64,000 nucleotides of DNA from Brienomyrus brachyistius (lineage: Eukaryota > Chordata > Actinopteri > Osteoglossiformes > Mormyridae). The position numbers and the translations under genes were made by a program. This document shows, in pieces, positions 12,355 through 33,580 of the stretch (position 1 is the first letter of the stretch; every line of letters starts with the position of its first letter). The stretch is taken from contig NC_064548.1 in NCBI RefSeq assembly GCF_023856365.1, positions 11,023,642 through 11,087,641 of the forward strand, written 5' to 3'. The notes under the pieces were generated by a model. That model did no database searches and had not been told where the DNA came from. It worked only from the letters and a program-made list of their open reading frames with translations.

Positions 12355-14587
12355 TTTAATTGCGTGATAATATACAATACATCATCGCAACAACTTCATT
12401 GTGATAGAAGATTGTCATGAGTATGAGAACACGCAAAGTAGTAAAAAAAAATCATACAGCAAATAGTGCTCAAGAGTCCATTTTCAATTGAGAGCAATAC
12501 AGTACAAGTAAAAGACATTAAAAAAAAACTTCTCGTCACCTCTGATGACAGGTCTTTGTTATTACAGTGAAAATACAAATGTTGCTTACTTCCTAAGCAC
12601 TTTCATCTAATACAATTCATAAAAATACTGCTGATTAAATATACCTATATCTGTTATCCACACAGCATCAAATATAAATATATGAACATATGACAGACAT
12701 AACCTTCAAACTAAATCCTGAATTAAAAAAAAAAACTGTTTACAATAGCTTGTAAATTTTATCCTCAGCTTTTACGCATGTAATGATTTGAGTGCCCACA
12801 AACATATTCTATGATGCCTAAAGTAGATAAATATATGTGAAAAAAAAACAAAAACTAGTTTTCGGTCAGGAAAAACACCTAACCCCTGAGGGAATGTAAG
12901 AAGGGTCACTTCTTCATTACTTATTTACAACCATTTGCAGCCATAAACAAAATATTCAGTCATGCACCATTTTTCTGTTAAGTCAATACACATCTGATTA
13001 GCATGCCAAACTATTTGTGTGCCAAATACTTTGGCTAAGGCTGAACGATAAAACCAGGGATAGAATGTGTTTGTATGGTAGTTTCTATTGATAATCTGAT
13101 GTGTATATGACATTGACAAAGCATTACCATAATCATTTACCTGAATTCATTGATGCATGACATTTAATTTATAATGATGTTTAACCCATTAAGAAATGTT
13201 TCATCAGAACACGGAAATGTTGCTCACCCTTCTCCAAGTTGGATAGACAGACATTAGATCAACATTTCCTAAGGTTTAGAGATACAATAAATCTCACACA
13301 CAGGGTTTGCATGCATTAATCGTTTCAATGCTTATGCCTGCTGTAGATCTATAGCCCCAAAGAACATATTTTTTTGAAGAGAGTACATTACAGATGCTTC
13401 TCGCTTTACGATGGATCGACTTGTGGCATTTTGACTTTACGGTGGTGCGATAGTGATCCACACTCAGTAGTCATCAGACCAAACTGAGTTTTGATCTTTT
13501 CCCGGGGTAGCGATATGCCATACAATAATTTCTACTCATGCCGGGCGATGGCAACTTCTTTACAGCCACGTTTCCAGTCTCTATAACCATTGAGAGCATA
13601 CGTACATACATCTCATATGTTAACAACATATTGTACAGTCATTTACTTATCATATCATATTCATATTCGGCTTACGATATTTTCATCTTACAATGGGTTC
13701 ATCGGAACGTAACCCAGTCGTAAGTTGAGGAGCATCTGTACTCTCACAAATAATTTAAAAATACCATATCACAGTATGGCACATAAGCACCACACACAAA
13801 ATCACCATGAAGCTTTTGAAACATCTCAATGTGACTATTTTAGACAATCTACGTCACAGGTCAAACAAACTACATACAGGCAGACTACAAATATGGTGCC
13901 AAATTTTACCTGAAATTAAACACAGAAATGATACACTTTCTACAATGGTTTCAAAATGAAATGTGACAGTAATGTATACTAAGGTAGCAACCTTTCATAT
14001 AAAATACAGAGGTACCTTGACAGGTAACAATGATTTTCAGCAGTTTTAAAATGCACTAACAGTTAACATTTCTCTTTTCTGCTTCCTACCCTTCTCAGTT
14101 CACAGTTACACTGTGTCCATAGTTATCTTCTTTGTTGTTGCCGTTGAGCTACATAAGGAAATAACTGAGAAGCCAGTGGATGTGTGCAAAGCTTTCTGTG
14201 CTGGCAGAATTTTTGGCAGTTCAATCAAATATGATGTAAGCCACTAACGGATGCCTTTTACTGATAGAATGTTTCGTCAGAATTTAATTCAGTACATTAA
14301 GACTGATAAGAAGGATGATTAAACCTGGTAGATGCAGATTCCAAAAACATCATCTATAAATACAATACAAATGATTGTCCCATTTAAAATTAGGTGCCAG
14401 TTTTTCTTTATAGTGAGTAGCACAGGAAGTTGGGTAATTACACTAAAATAATAGCTTTGGTGTATTTTGGCACTCAAAAGTACTCACACAGTAATAGAGG
14501 AGGGAGATTGACCTTGTGTGCAATGGCTTAGAAATACACATTTTATCAGTCGAGGCTCCAGTAGTGACTTGATGATACAGCCTAGAT
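12355..14587 (-). other. calcrl: presumptive calcrl 3' UTR
   Basis: About 2.2 kb of AT-rich, non-coding sequence follows the stop codon. It contains a MITE but none of the SINE clutter seen below 11.6 kb. The most distal candidate poly(A) hexamer before the repeat zone is ATTAAA at 12360-12355 (minus strand); an AATAAA at 11914-11909 is an alternative. The end is inferred, not proven; mammalian CALCRL also has a long 3' UTR. Confidence 0.4.
13391..13738. mobile_element. MITE in the presumptive calcrl 3' UTR
   Basis: 348 bp bounded by CAGATGCT...AGCATCTG inverted repeats extending to CTCGCTTTACGA versus TCGTAAGTTGAG, with TA on both sides. No coding capacity. Confidence 0.65.
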
Positions 14588-21924
<7,337 letters not shown>

Positions 21925-23492
21925 GTCAACGGGCCACTATTCTCTGTTGATCTATAAGCTGAAACAATATTACACTCAATGTACACATCTGCAACAATAA
22001 ATAACTCCAAAACTAAATAAATGCAAAATGTTGTCAAACATGGAACTCTTTTACGGTTTTAAATATGGGTAACATGGAACTTCCATGCAGAATGTATATT
22101 TGTGATGTCTGTGTATGTCTTCTTAAAGGATCCGTTGGAAAACAACTCACACTTAAACAACACTTGGAGAGTAATAATGGATATTAACACTCTAGTACAA
22201 TTAAAAAAAAGAAAAACTGTTATGGATTCTCTCCTAATGAGATAACCAAGGCAAACATAATAAAGACATTAACCAGACGTCTCAGCTCAATACTGAACCC
22301 TTTAAAAACATGCTGATGCTTTAAAATAACTGTTAGCTGTAAAAATATGTTTCTCCAGCACATGATGTTGTGTGACTTAGGCAGCATTTAGAGAGTGTAG
22401 GAAGGTGCAATGAACCCTCATATAATCACAGCTGTCACAGCACTACCTATTTGCCTTACGGCCAGATCTATTTCTTTTTTATGAATGGGGGTTGGGAGCA
22501 GCAAATGATTGATTAAATTAAGATCTATAATTAGGAGGAGATTGCAAGTAGCTGTCTTTGCACAAGAACGGTATTATCTTCATGGAGACAGGCAGCTGTG
22601 CTTACTTACAAACATTTAGTACACACTTTCATTAAGCCCATTGTATCTGAACTTTGTATTGTCAACATCCTAATGCACACCAGGATGCTAGCACTCTTTC
22701 CCTTTCCAGTTCCTTTTTAGATATAAAGAAACATTTCCCCATTTCTGGAAGGCTATTACATTAAATCTCATTTTATAAAGAGACTGGAAGCAATTTAACT
22801 CATCACTCAATTGCGTGTTGAAAAAAAAACGCAGAGACGAATGTAAACAATCTTCAAAAATAACGTAGTAGCACAAAGATAAGGGATCTGTACTTGCGTA
22901 AACAAAAACACGCTGTTCATAATATTTAAAAACATTTATTGGAAAACAGGGAAGACACAGGATTTGTCATAGCTTACTGCAGTGCCACAAACTGCAGATC
23001 TATAGGCCTATAAAACGGTTTCCTTTCAGCAGGAGTTACTTTGATGCTTTATAACTTAAATGAACACGCGTAAAATTACTGGAATATATGCATTCAGGGT
23101 ATAGTTTCTTTATGTTATTACACGTAATGTGTAATCTATATGCGCTTCAGAATATTCCTGCAAAGGCGTTGAAATCCTAAAAATCTATAATTGTGATATC
23201 TTTAAAAAAATCAATGCAACAAAAGAATTTATACACTGTAGCGAATGAGGAAAACAAGATGTGTGACACCAGTAACGGACTGAAATAGACAACAGCGTAC
23301 GCAGTTTGTCAGCTGCCACGCGCCACCTGACTATGGATTTGCAGTAACCTTGTCAGGGTCCCATGTGTGCGAACAGTAATGCAAGCTCCTTTCTTCAAAC
23401 CTTTTCTATTCATGTCGTTAGTAAAGAAGACGTGGCTTACTTTTCATTACATAAGCTTATATTAAATTATACAACCAATATGAGGACATTTT

Positions 23493-23495
<3 letters not shown>

Positions 23496-23553
<58 letters not shown>
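23496..23553. repeat. (AT)n microsatellite
   Basis: About 58 bp of uninterrupted AT in the probable first intron of calcrl. Confidence 0.97.
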
Positions 23554-23558
<5 letters not shown>

Positions 23559-25493
23559 GACATGGCAAAAATTCTTTGCAACAATTAAAAATGCGCCTTT
23601 GTCAAATGTGAAAGCACCCCAGTGACGTACATGTCTATTTTTCTTTTAAGTTGTACCCAGCACTGTAACACTCCCTTGAGATCCTACTTCACGCGTATAA
23701 TAAAACTCGCGTTTCCTGTTTTCCATTTATCACAATAATGTAGTTAGGATCTACACCCGATCGCCTGTTCGCATTCACCGGCTTGGAAAGTAACCAGGCG
23801 CTTTCAGGCTTTTGAAACAAAAATTGGAATTACGCTTTTCCGACGTCAGAGGCAACAGATTCAGCGCAAATATGCAAAGTTCATGATTAGTCACCCTGAC
23901 CCAGACAGTCTCATAGCAGACCCCCCTGGGGGAGACGGGAAACGGCAACATTTCGGAACAATAGGGCCGGACTATTTGTTCAATGGTACTTCCATTAACA
24001 TTTACGAAAAAAAAATATACCTGTTTGCTAGCTACACTCTGAAAGCCATTCTGAAATGGCAGGAATCGGGATTTCCATGTCAGCCTTACGTAACGAATGA
24101 ATTCGCCGCGGTAAAGCCGCTGTTCCGACGAGTTGAGCTGCCTATCTAGACGTGCTGTTGAGCCTTTCTGCGCATGTGCAGCTCCACCGTTTGGGGGTTA
24201 GGGTAAGGGTTTTATGGTTTTTTTTGGGGGGGGGGGTAAGGGTTAGGGTTACGACTATCGATTAGCACTACGGTAGCCTAATTCGACAAAGTAGCTCAAC
24301 TCGACAGAACACCGGCATTCACGCATTCAAATATAACAGTGTGGATCATTTTGTAGACGGTTCTAATTTATACCATGATCTGGGTCGGTGGTACAAAACT
24401 GTTGCGGACACTACTGAGAATATACCTTACATTAAGTATTTTCCGTTGTTCTGGTTTACTTCTTCTCTTTACTATCAACTTTTGGGTTTGTTTAATCCAT
24501 TAAGGAATGTTCTGGAGCTCTACTCTATCCAAAGGGCCTACAAAGCATCAGGAGCAATCGCCAACCCTAGGCAAATGGAGAAAGCAATACCTGTGATATT
24601 ATAGAATTCATTAAAACTGGACAAAATTCCATCATTTCCTTTTATTACTCATCAAAAAATATTAAATCCACACAATCCCCAGTTAATCTGGAAAATATGC
24701 CAGTTTTAAGCAATAACTGTTTTTTAAATGCTGTTATCTAACATCTGAATTTTATGCACATTCCATTTTTATACATAGAACATTTAAGTGTGTCCAATCA
24801 TTCTTGAAAAAATGTGGAACTGCTACATTAAAATTCGCGTGCTAATGTTTTAAAAGGTTAAATGCTCCTTTTTTCTGCTGTAGCCTTGAACATGAAAGGG
24901 AAATCCGGTGCAGGTCTACAATTTTATATTCCGAAAAATGCCTCAGTTATAAGCCATTGGAAGATTCTTGTCGAAAGAAGTGTAATGATGCAGCCCAAAG
25001 GCAATTATTTGTAAGAATGGAAAATTGAGGGCTATTGTATTGGAAATGTATTTAGAAATCTTTTAAAGCAAAAAAACGATTAAGCACTTTTTTTAAGCCT
25101 CCATCCACACCATTTAAGGAGAACGAACGGGGCAGAGCATCTAGTGTGTTCTGTCATTCTCCAGACTGACTGTAAAGTTGACCTCAAATAGCTCAGTGTT
25201 TAGGTTCTGAGAGCTGCACAGGAGATCACAGCTGTCATTTCCGGCATTTCTCATGTGTCATGTGCCAGGGTATTTTCAGGCCACATGTTAAACCTCTGGG
25301 TGGAGCCAGTTACAGTACATTAACTTCCCCCTTCTAGGTTACATTATGTAATCTGGGCACACGTGAAAAATAAATGCATTCATTTTAAAAATCCTCAACA
25401 TGGTGTGTAACCCTTTTCACAAGAGGTACTTGAAGCCTTATATGCCCCAGACAATTCAATTTCCTTATTTTTTTTAGTTCAGTGGGAACATCC

Positions 25494-25611
25494 ATCCATC
25501 CATTTTCCAAACCGCTTATCCTACTGGGTCGCGGGGGGGTCCGGAGCCTATCCCGGAAGCAATGGGCACAAGGCAGGGAACAACCCAGGATGGGGGGCAA
25601 GCCCATCGCAG
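25494..25611 (-). mobile_element. ATGG-tail SINE 3' part joined to a 423-bp passenger
   Basis: Begins ATCCATCCATCCATTTTCC and stops at GCAAGCCCATCGCAG, where unrelated sequence (25612-26034) begins. It shares the private variants GGGCACAAGGC and GGGGCAAGCCC with the copy at 39187. Confidence 0.75.
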
Positions 25612-26034
25612 TTCAATGGGAGCATTAACATTTATTTGGGTCAATGTTGTGCTGGGGATCACACGCAGAGACCTGCACACACTCCATTAATGCAAGTAAA
25701 CACCATAAAACACTCAAAGGACTCTGCTGGCAGCATCGCTTGAGGAACACAAGCATATCTATTTCAAGTTGCTCTCAGGAACTCCAGTTACGTCGGAGTC
25801 TTCTCCTGATTCCATTTCTAATCCTATAGGATGCCTGTGATCCCAGAGGTGTTCACTGGGACTCCCACTGACCACCGGTGCTACGGAAATAACAGGAGAG
25901 TGGGATCAAATTCACAGCTGTTTTTAGCCAGCATTAGAAACATCCGACAGACATGTGAAAGGCTCCTGAACTTGACCTGAGTATTTGATCATGCATTCGT
26001 GAACTCACACACTACCCATTATTTCCCCCCTCGT
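25612..26034. repeat. passenger repeat, copy 1 (423 bp)
   Basis: From TTCAATGGGAGCATT to CCCCCCTCGT, nearly identical to 39310-39724, 13.7 kb away. No tRNA or 5S head, TIRs or coding family seen. It differs from copy 2 by an extra ATGCATTC and a few substitutions. Followed by unique DNA. Confidence 0.8.
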
Positions 26035-28365
26035 TCACAATATGATTTGTCCTATTTTTTTTTACTAATCTGTCTTCAATCTCCAAAAAAATAAATAAGG
26101 AATGGCCTTGAAAATCTTATGCTTGTTCTCTCAATTTAAACTCCAAAATCTTTGTCCTAACGTAAATCAATTGAGAGAAAAATGAGTGGGTAGAAGATTC
26201 TGTTTGGGTTTTGAGAGAAGGATTTAATAGCATTTTTATAAAAAATTTACTGGGGCAAACATCTTCTTTTTGGGACTGAAACAGCAGTATGCTGAAGATC
26301 ACCTACCTATCGCTTCAAATATACCAGGACTATGACCTGATGTAAAAACAAAACATGATACACCTGAGGACAGAATAACACTGTGTACACTTTAACCTTG
26401 TTTATCCATGTGGCTCTGTGTACAGGTAGTCAGCATTTAATTAAGGAGAAAAAGCAAGCAGAGGTTGTTTGGCATTTGTAGCTTGCTTCTTTGAAGACAA
26501 CAGTGTATGTTCAAAATACAACAAACTGAAGATGTTTGTTTTGGAAACTGGAATGGGTGTTATATTCTTATAATTTATCCTAATGCCATTTCTGTCTTTA
26601 ATTTTGCTGCCGGATTTTCACTTTTAAAAGTCTGTAACATAAAAAAAACAGATAAGATGGACTGAATCACCAAGGGTTTGGGGTAGAACTCTTTTTAGTA
26701 AGAGTATGTCAACAGTTGCAGTGGTATTCAGTTCTGAAATAAGGAAGTCATTAGCACTAGCAGTTGTGCTGTTTACATCTACCTAATATATTCAAAATGC
26801 AGGCTTTTATGACTCAGAGAAGAGAACCTCTCAGATTAATGTAAGTAAAAAACATTAATTAATAGTAGATAATTGTGCAAAGCCCATTGAAATTGCCTGG
26901 TACAACAAATCTGAGACAGAAATGATAAAACATTGAAAACCTACAGGGTGATTTTCAGCTTTCTTGTTATCTAGTCAGGGCAGTGCTGTCGAATCAAATT
27001 CTGTGCCATGGTAACTGCAGTAGCACTGGAGGCAGTGCTGCCATGACAGTGAAGTCGTTTGTTTCACAGACCATTTTAAGACTCTCTCATATCAGCAGAC
27101 TACACAATGTACGCCCACCTACATGCGAATAACACACCTCAGTTGCCACAATTTAGATGTAATGAGATGAAAAATACAAAGAAAGTATTCCACCACACTG
27201 ATCACTAAAAAAAAGGAATATGCCCCTTAGAGGGAGTGAATGGTACATCATGGTGAATGGCCAAATGGTACATCAAAACACAGTGATGATCTTCCTTTGT
27301 TTTATACATATTTTATTTGTGTGTGTATATGTGTGTGTGTGCCTAATAATACGCACGTGTGTGTGTGTATGTAGGCTATGTGTACCTAATAATACGCACT
27401 CACAGAATACACAACAAAAAGCAAATAGACTGTCAGAGCTAGAAGAGCAAAACCAACATAATACTAACGCTAATATTGATGAATCAATAAACGTTGTTTC
27501 TCTGAAAGAAAAAAAATATATTTTGAAATTTAAAAAAAAGAGACGAACGATTTAGATGCGAATTATGTGCCTTTTCAGCGCTGCTTTGCCTTAAGTTGGC
27601 CCGTGCGTGACTTTACACCCTGAATAAGTCATGTTCACTTCATCAGTTTGGCATTCAAAACTAGGTTATCTCAGGGACTAGGAAACTAAAAGGCGACTAG
27701 TAACCAGCAATTCGCCATTCAACTTTGCACAACCCGGTTATCAATTTTAGGATTCGCCTTTACTATCTCACCCTTTCTTCCTATTAGGGACCGTCAAGGA
27801 AACAATTAAGAGCAATTTAATACGATTTCGTTTAGACAAGACGGTCCGCCAAACCAAACCGGACAAAATATCTGGATCACAAACCTCCGGATCACTCGCC
27901 GATTATTCCTTTTTAAAAAAATTTTTTTAAAAAAAAGCATTGTGCGTTTTTGATTTATGCTGCATTAATACCAACTGAGAATGCAAATTAAGATGTATGA
28001 CTTCGAATTTAAGTTTACGTTTTTTATATATATCTCATACCATTCCATTTGTAGCTTGATTGCACGGAATGACAAAACATCTTATCAGTACAAGTAGCAA
28101 TAACACTTCAGAATCATAAAACACTATACTGAATCATGCCACTTAAACGTGATCGTGAGCTTTCATTTCAAACATGGATGGTAAGAAATTGATGCATAGC
28201 CGAACAAGCAGCAATTTTTCGGTACTTGCCTTATGATTATCTAATCTTAACAGGAAATGCATGCATTTATTAAAATATTAAAGGTTCGTTACCTGATAAT
28301 TGGAAGTCCGATTGTACTGTACGAGTATACAGTATACATGGACTAGAACAAAATCCAGTGCTTAC

Positions 28366-28620
28366 ACGAAATGCAGTCTGATCCTTCTTTTCCACAATGC
28401 TTACTTAGATAGCTGATAGTACAAATCCAGCACACAGCGAAATGTGAGCAGAGGTGGAGCGGCTGTCAGGTTGTAAATGATCCACTACAGTGGCTTCCTG
28501 TTACATCACGATTTACCCCGCCTCGGGCTAAAAAATGCGCATATCCCAGCACCATTTCCTCTCTGAACATTTAAAGAAGGACTGACGGAAAATGTCATTT
28601 CAACCCACGCGGTCCCGTGG
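28366..28620 (-). promoter_or_regulatory. candidate calcrl promoter and non-coding first exon
   Basis: A locally GC/CpG-richer patch upstream of calcrl. On the minus strand it contains an ETS-like core (ACAGGAAGC near 28500) and two good donors: CTATCTAA|GTAAGC ending an exon at 28405, and TTTCGT|GTAAGC ending one at 28366. Coding exon 1 of calcrl starts with an acceptor, so an upstream non-coding exon is required; this is the best candidate seen. An alternative CpG-containing stretch is at 23.6-24.2 kb. Confidence 0.35.
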
Positions 28621-29122
28621 ATTTCATTTCAATCTTCGGCTAATATCGGGGTTAATTTAATCGTTAATAAACTTAGGTTACGGGTAAGGAAAGAATAACA
28701 TAAGCATTTTAAATTTAATTGTACTTTAAATTTAACATTTCAACACACACTGTATCTTCAAATATTTGAATTTGGTTATCTTTCAACAATACAGTTTTTT
28801 TCCCACAACGTGGCATTTAAAATAATTTGAAAGTCTTGTGTTATTCGCCCTATTAGATGTTGACAATATGCATATAACCAAATATAATTGTTTTATTTTT
28901 ATTATTATTATTAACCTCTCTGTTGTCGTGCAATAAACTAATCCTGACACATTTTTTAAATCGAAGCTGAAAATTCAAGTACTCCGCGTAATAACGCTAC
29001 TGCCCTCTTGTGTTTTGTATCTTTCAACTGGTTAGGTGACGATAAAATAAAAGTGTTTCTAGCGGTCCTTTACTAATGTGAAAGGTTTGTTATTACAGAC
29101 CGTGAGCGATGGTTTGTACTAA

Positions 29123-30126
29123 CACTGAGCAGCCATAACATTAAAACCACCTGCCTAGTATTGTGTAGGTTCCCCCTCCTGCTACCAAAACAGCTGTGAT
29201 CTGATGAGGCATGAGCCCCAAAAAATTCTGCAAGTGTCCTCTGGTGTCTGGTATACTGTAAAGATGTTAGCAGTAGATTCTTTAAGTCTTTTAAGTTGTG
29301 AGGCCTCCATGCATCAGACTTGTTTGTATGTGTCAAAGTAACATCCACATGAATGCCAGGACCCAAGGTTTCCCAGCAGAACATTGCCCAGAATATCACA
29401 CGTCCTCTGTCAGTTTGCCTTTTTTTTCCCGTAGGGCATCCTGGTGTCACCTCTTCCCCTCTTAAACGATGGTCTCGCACCCAGCCGTCCACATGATGTA
29501 GCAGAACCCATCACTCGTCAGATCAGCCCACCTTCATCCGTTGCTCCATGGTCAAGTCCTGATGCTCACATGCCCATTGTAGGCACTTTCAGGGGTGGAC
29601 AGGGGACAACATAGACACACTGAATGGTCTGTGGCCACGCAGCCCCATATGCCACAAACCGAGATGCACTGCGAGTTCTGACACCTCTCTGTCATACGCA
29701 GCATAACTCAGCGATTTGTATTACAGTTGTCCTCCTGTGGGATTGGACCAGATAGACTGACCTCTATTCTCCACACGCATCAATGAGCCTTGGGTGCCCA
29801 TGACCGCGTCTCCAGTTCAGTGGTTGGCTTTCCTTGGACCACTTTTGGTACGTACTGACCACTGCATAACGGGAACAACACGCAATACCTGCTGTTTTGG
29901 AGATGTACTGACCCATTTGACTAGCCGCCATAATCTGGTCCTTGTCAAAGTCTCTCAGATCCATACATTTGTCCATTTTTCCCATTTTCAACACATTAAC
30001 TTCAAGAACTCACTGTTCACTTGCCTAATATATAATGGCATCTAAGATAGGTGTCTTTGAAATGAGACAATCAGTGCTATATTCAGTTCACTTGTCAGTG
30101 GTTTTATTGTTATGACTGACCACCGT
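29123..30126 (-). mobile_element. Tc1-like transposon relic (second subfamily)
   Basis: Inverted termini CAGCCATAACATTAAAACCAC (29130) and GTGGTTTTATTGTTATGACTG (ends 30118) bracket about 1 kb. The minus strand near 29994-29764 encodes a degraded N-terminal helix-turn-helix (DLRDFDKDQIMAASQMGQ) like the Tc1 paired-type DNA-binding domain. The transposase is broken throughout. Confidence 0.75.
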
Positions 30127-32253
30127 ATATCTCAGTGCATGAACCTACCATTTATATAACGAACATCGGTATGAGAATTGAAATAATGTTATATTGTATG
30201 TCATTAAATCTGTTATTAACCATGTTATCTAGTCTGTGCTTTTAAGTAAATACAAATAATTGACACAATTTACAATCTCTATCATAAAACCATGCTAAAA
30301 TACATCATATTTGTGATATTATAAAACCTAGAATAAGTAAAAAAACAAGAATAGAATCCCATATCTAGCATCCACCATCCAGTTTTACATTAAATGTATT
30401 AGTCTTTATTTCCATATAAAAACTTACTTTTGCACCAAACCTGCTGCCTATCTGAAATAACATTCATCTTCAATCCAGTTCTAATGCTACTGTATTTTGC
30501 AACCATTGTACTTTGAGACAGTAATACGGAAGAAATTTATCTGAAAACAATCACATGTATCAACAAATCTTTACTGATTAGCACCAAATAGTCTTGTGAA
30601 AATCTATTAGAAAAAAATTATGCTCGAGATTGCACTATAAGGGGCCTTCTTAAGCACCAAGATAAAAAAAAAATAACATGTACAAATTACAAGTGTTAAT
30701 AGTGTTCAAGACAGAATTCACCTGTATCTATTCTTAAAGAAACAGAAACTAATAAAAAAGGAACAGAAATCCAGCAAACTATTTTCACCTATGATGAGGT
30801 ACCCATGTCGGGGCTGTATGTCACTTCCACAAGATGGCAGCATGTTATAATAAAATTGTGCAATTTCTTTTTACTTGACGTGAAAAGGACCAAGTACCTG
30901 TGGTAAGATAGTGTGAAATAAAATTTGTTTCTAAATTATTTCCATATTCTATTTATAATAACCTTCAGATAGTACCCTTGAACAGCTTTTTACAGCTTTT
31001 ACTAAATGAACATTGTGGAATAGTGGTACTTTGTTCACTCCCATGGAGAAATGGGGCAGTATTTATATACCATATTGCTCTCTATGACAGACACAGACAC
31101 CCACATATATTGGTGTGAGGATGTTTTGGGGTCTCTCACTCTAGGTTTCTCATCTTCTGTAATAGTCAGAAATCTGCAATGTTTAACTGCGGATCAGGAG
31201 AGGAATCAAAGAATACATTAGATTTACAAGAAAATGAATGAATCATAACATATAAACAGGCCTTCATTTTGATTCCCCTGTGCTTTTAGCTATCTAGATT
31301 AACACAATGTTGAATGCGTCAGTTAAAATATTCAAAAATGGTCACTCGACGGCACATTTCAAAATGAGTCAGTATCAATTTTAAACAGCTAGACAATGTT
31401 TTGTTTTGGCTGGCCATACTAAGTTTATTTGTCGAGATTTATAAGACACGCTGTACTCCATTTGGAATGATTCCAGCAAATCATGAACAGAAATCACATA
31501 ATAGCCTGCTACTTTTACACTCAGAGGTGCATCATTTATTTATGGACATGGTTTATTAAAGTGTTTAAGCTGAGTGGTCATCTATCACTGTTCTCAACAA
31601 TTCTGATCCCTTCTTGTACATCGTTCCCCCCAAAGTAAGGCAAATATGTTAGAACCATTAATAATACCAGCATATGGTGTAAACCTGCATCCTAATTCAA
31701 ACATGGTAGAAATGTACTCAGGCTACTATTTTATGTGTGGCCTGTTCCTGAATAGATTATGGAATTCATTAGTTCAGCTGGAAATTATGAAATGACTTGC
31801 ACATTAAGTTATAATAAATGACAGCAATCTGCTCATACCTAAAGGCAGTTGTACGTGTCTGATAGTTTAAATGTTATAAAGTATACTGAGCAGTGGAAGC
31901 CTTGTATGTTGAAATGGGAATTAGCAATGATAAAAAAACACTTCCAAGCAAAGCAAGGAAGGAGATTCAATTAGAATTAACGAACACCCAAAATAAAACT
32001 GTATTATTTCAACTCACTGATTAGACTGAGAACCATTGGGTACATCAATGGTTATGGAAATAAATTGAATATAAATTACCTCACATGGATGCAGGGCCAC
32101 TGTATGCTGGCTGACCTTGTGCTTTAACTTGTTCTCCTCTGAGAGCTATACAGTGCTTACAGAAGGTATTAGGATGTTTGCTTGTTTAATTAGGTAAAAA
32201 ATAATGCTGCTTTATTGATTTTATAACAAAAGTCATTACTTTATTCAATTATT

Positions 32254-32256
<3 letters not shown>

Positions 32257-32306
<50 letters not shown>
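32257..32306. repeat. (TA)n microsatellite
   Basis: About 50 bp of uninterrupted TA. Confidence 0.97.
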
Positions 32307-32307
<1 letters not shown>

Positions 32308-32603
32308 CATAAGAAACAACCAGTGCTGTTAAGTAAAACATTAATTTCAAGTAATAAATTGAAACCGAAATCATAGTTGTAAAAGAGCTGTTTTCAGTAA
32401 AAAAAAAAAAAAAGATTGTAAAGCAGTCTCATTGGGTCCTTTTAAATTAGTAACACCTTTGCAATAACATAAAACACTAAACATTTGTGTTTACTATTCA
32501 TTTGGGAGCCAGTGACTACAATTGTAAGTAATAGCAAAATGGCAAGAACACAACTGAATGAATCAGGCAAAAAAAAAATATGACATTTTAAAACAAAATG
32601 TTA

Positions 32604-32690
32604 CGTGTGTGGAGTTTGCATGTTCTCCCCATGTCGTCGTGGGGTTTCCTCCGGGTACTCCGGTTTCCCCCCACAGTCCAAAGACACTCT
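32604..32690 (+). mobile_element. ATGG-tail SINE central fragment
   Basis: GTGTGTGGAGTTTGCATGTT through TCCGGTTTCCCCCCACAGTCC only; head and tail missing. Confidence 0.65.
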
Positions 32691-33386
32691 TAGACAAACT
32701 CCCTTACTTACATGCGCCCTTACTTACATGCACAGTCAAATTCAATTTTTTTAATGTCATACTCACACAATACTGTTCTCTCTTAGTCTTGCGCACAACA
32801 TAAAGGATATGACAGATGAATATAGTAACAACTATTCTATTACTATAAACTTGAACTAGAAAACTTTCTTATGAATTATTCACACAGTAATTAAAACCAT
32901 GGATGACAATTTTTGTCACCATGTATTACTGAGTGCTGTAGAAATATAGCTTGCAAATTAATCCTTTTAAACGTTATTAAACTGCAAAGTGAAAGCAGAA
33001 TGATTGCCTTGGAATCTGAGGGCTGCAGTTTTGCAAGACACCCATGGAGACAGTACTTATTAGATGCAATCTCAGAGCAAGAGAAATCCTTTTAGCGAGT
33101 GTAAAATGAGGTAGTGGAGTGCCAGGAATTGATAGCTAAGGGTATTTTTTCACCATAAGTAGTGCTAGAACGATTTTATCTACACGTGTAACCATTTTCT
33201 ATTACCTGCAGGGGGGAAATGTGCTAAATTCACCAAAATCTGTCAACTATGAAAAGAATTACACCGAATTTGTCAAAGAATACAACTTCCTATTATCATC
33301 ACTGCAACCATAAGCAGGCCTGTGCCCCCTTTGCCCAAACTATGTAAAGTGCCTCCCCTTTAAAGGCACTGAGTGTCCCTTTAAGC

Positions 33387-33580
33387 CAGGGGTGTCAAAC
33401 TCCATTCCTGGGGGGTCGGAGCCCTGTATAACTTAGCTCATTCCCTGTTCCACCGCAAATGATTCAGCTCAGGAGCTGTGTGGTAATTAGCACAAGGAGT
33501 TGAATCTGGTGTGTTAAATGAGGGAAAACCCAAAAATGTGCAGGACTCCGGCCCCCCAGGACTGGAGTTGGGCTCCCCTG
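33387..33580. mobile_element. hAT-type MITE
   Basis: 194 bp with long inverted termini, CAGGGGTGTCAAACTCCATT versus CAGGGGAGCCCAACTCCAGT (complement of the right end). Flanked by an imperfect 8-bp duplication CTTTAAGC/CTTTAATG, as expected for hAT elements. Confidence 0.75.

Larger units (their letters stand above)
21959..28365 (-). other. probable calcrl first intron / upstream region
   Basis: No coding sequence recognised. It holds (AT)n at 23496, a CpG-containing stretch at 23.6-24.3 kb, a degenerate TTAGGG tract at 24.2 kb, a SINE with a passenger at 25.49-26.03 kb, and GT repeats near 27.32 kb. Confidence 0.4.

Noticed and set aside
23600..24300. CpG-containing region as the calcrl promoter
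   Set aside because: Modest CpG content and no convincing TSS-donor arrangement; the 28.4-28.6 kb patch has better donors. Not excluded.
25644..25829. Identical 61-codon frames at 25644 and 39342 as a duplicated gene
   Set aside because: They lie in the non-coding passenger repeat; indels between copies are not codon-aware and no start context or family is evident.
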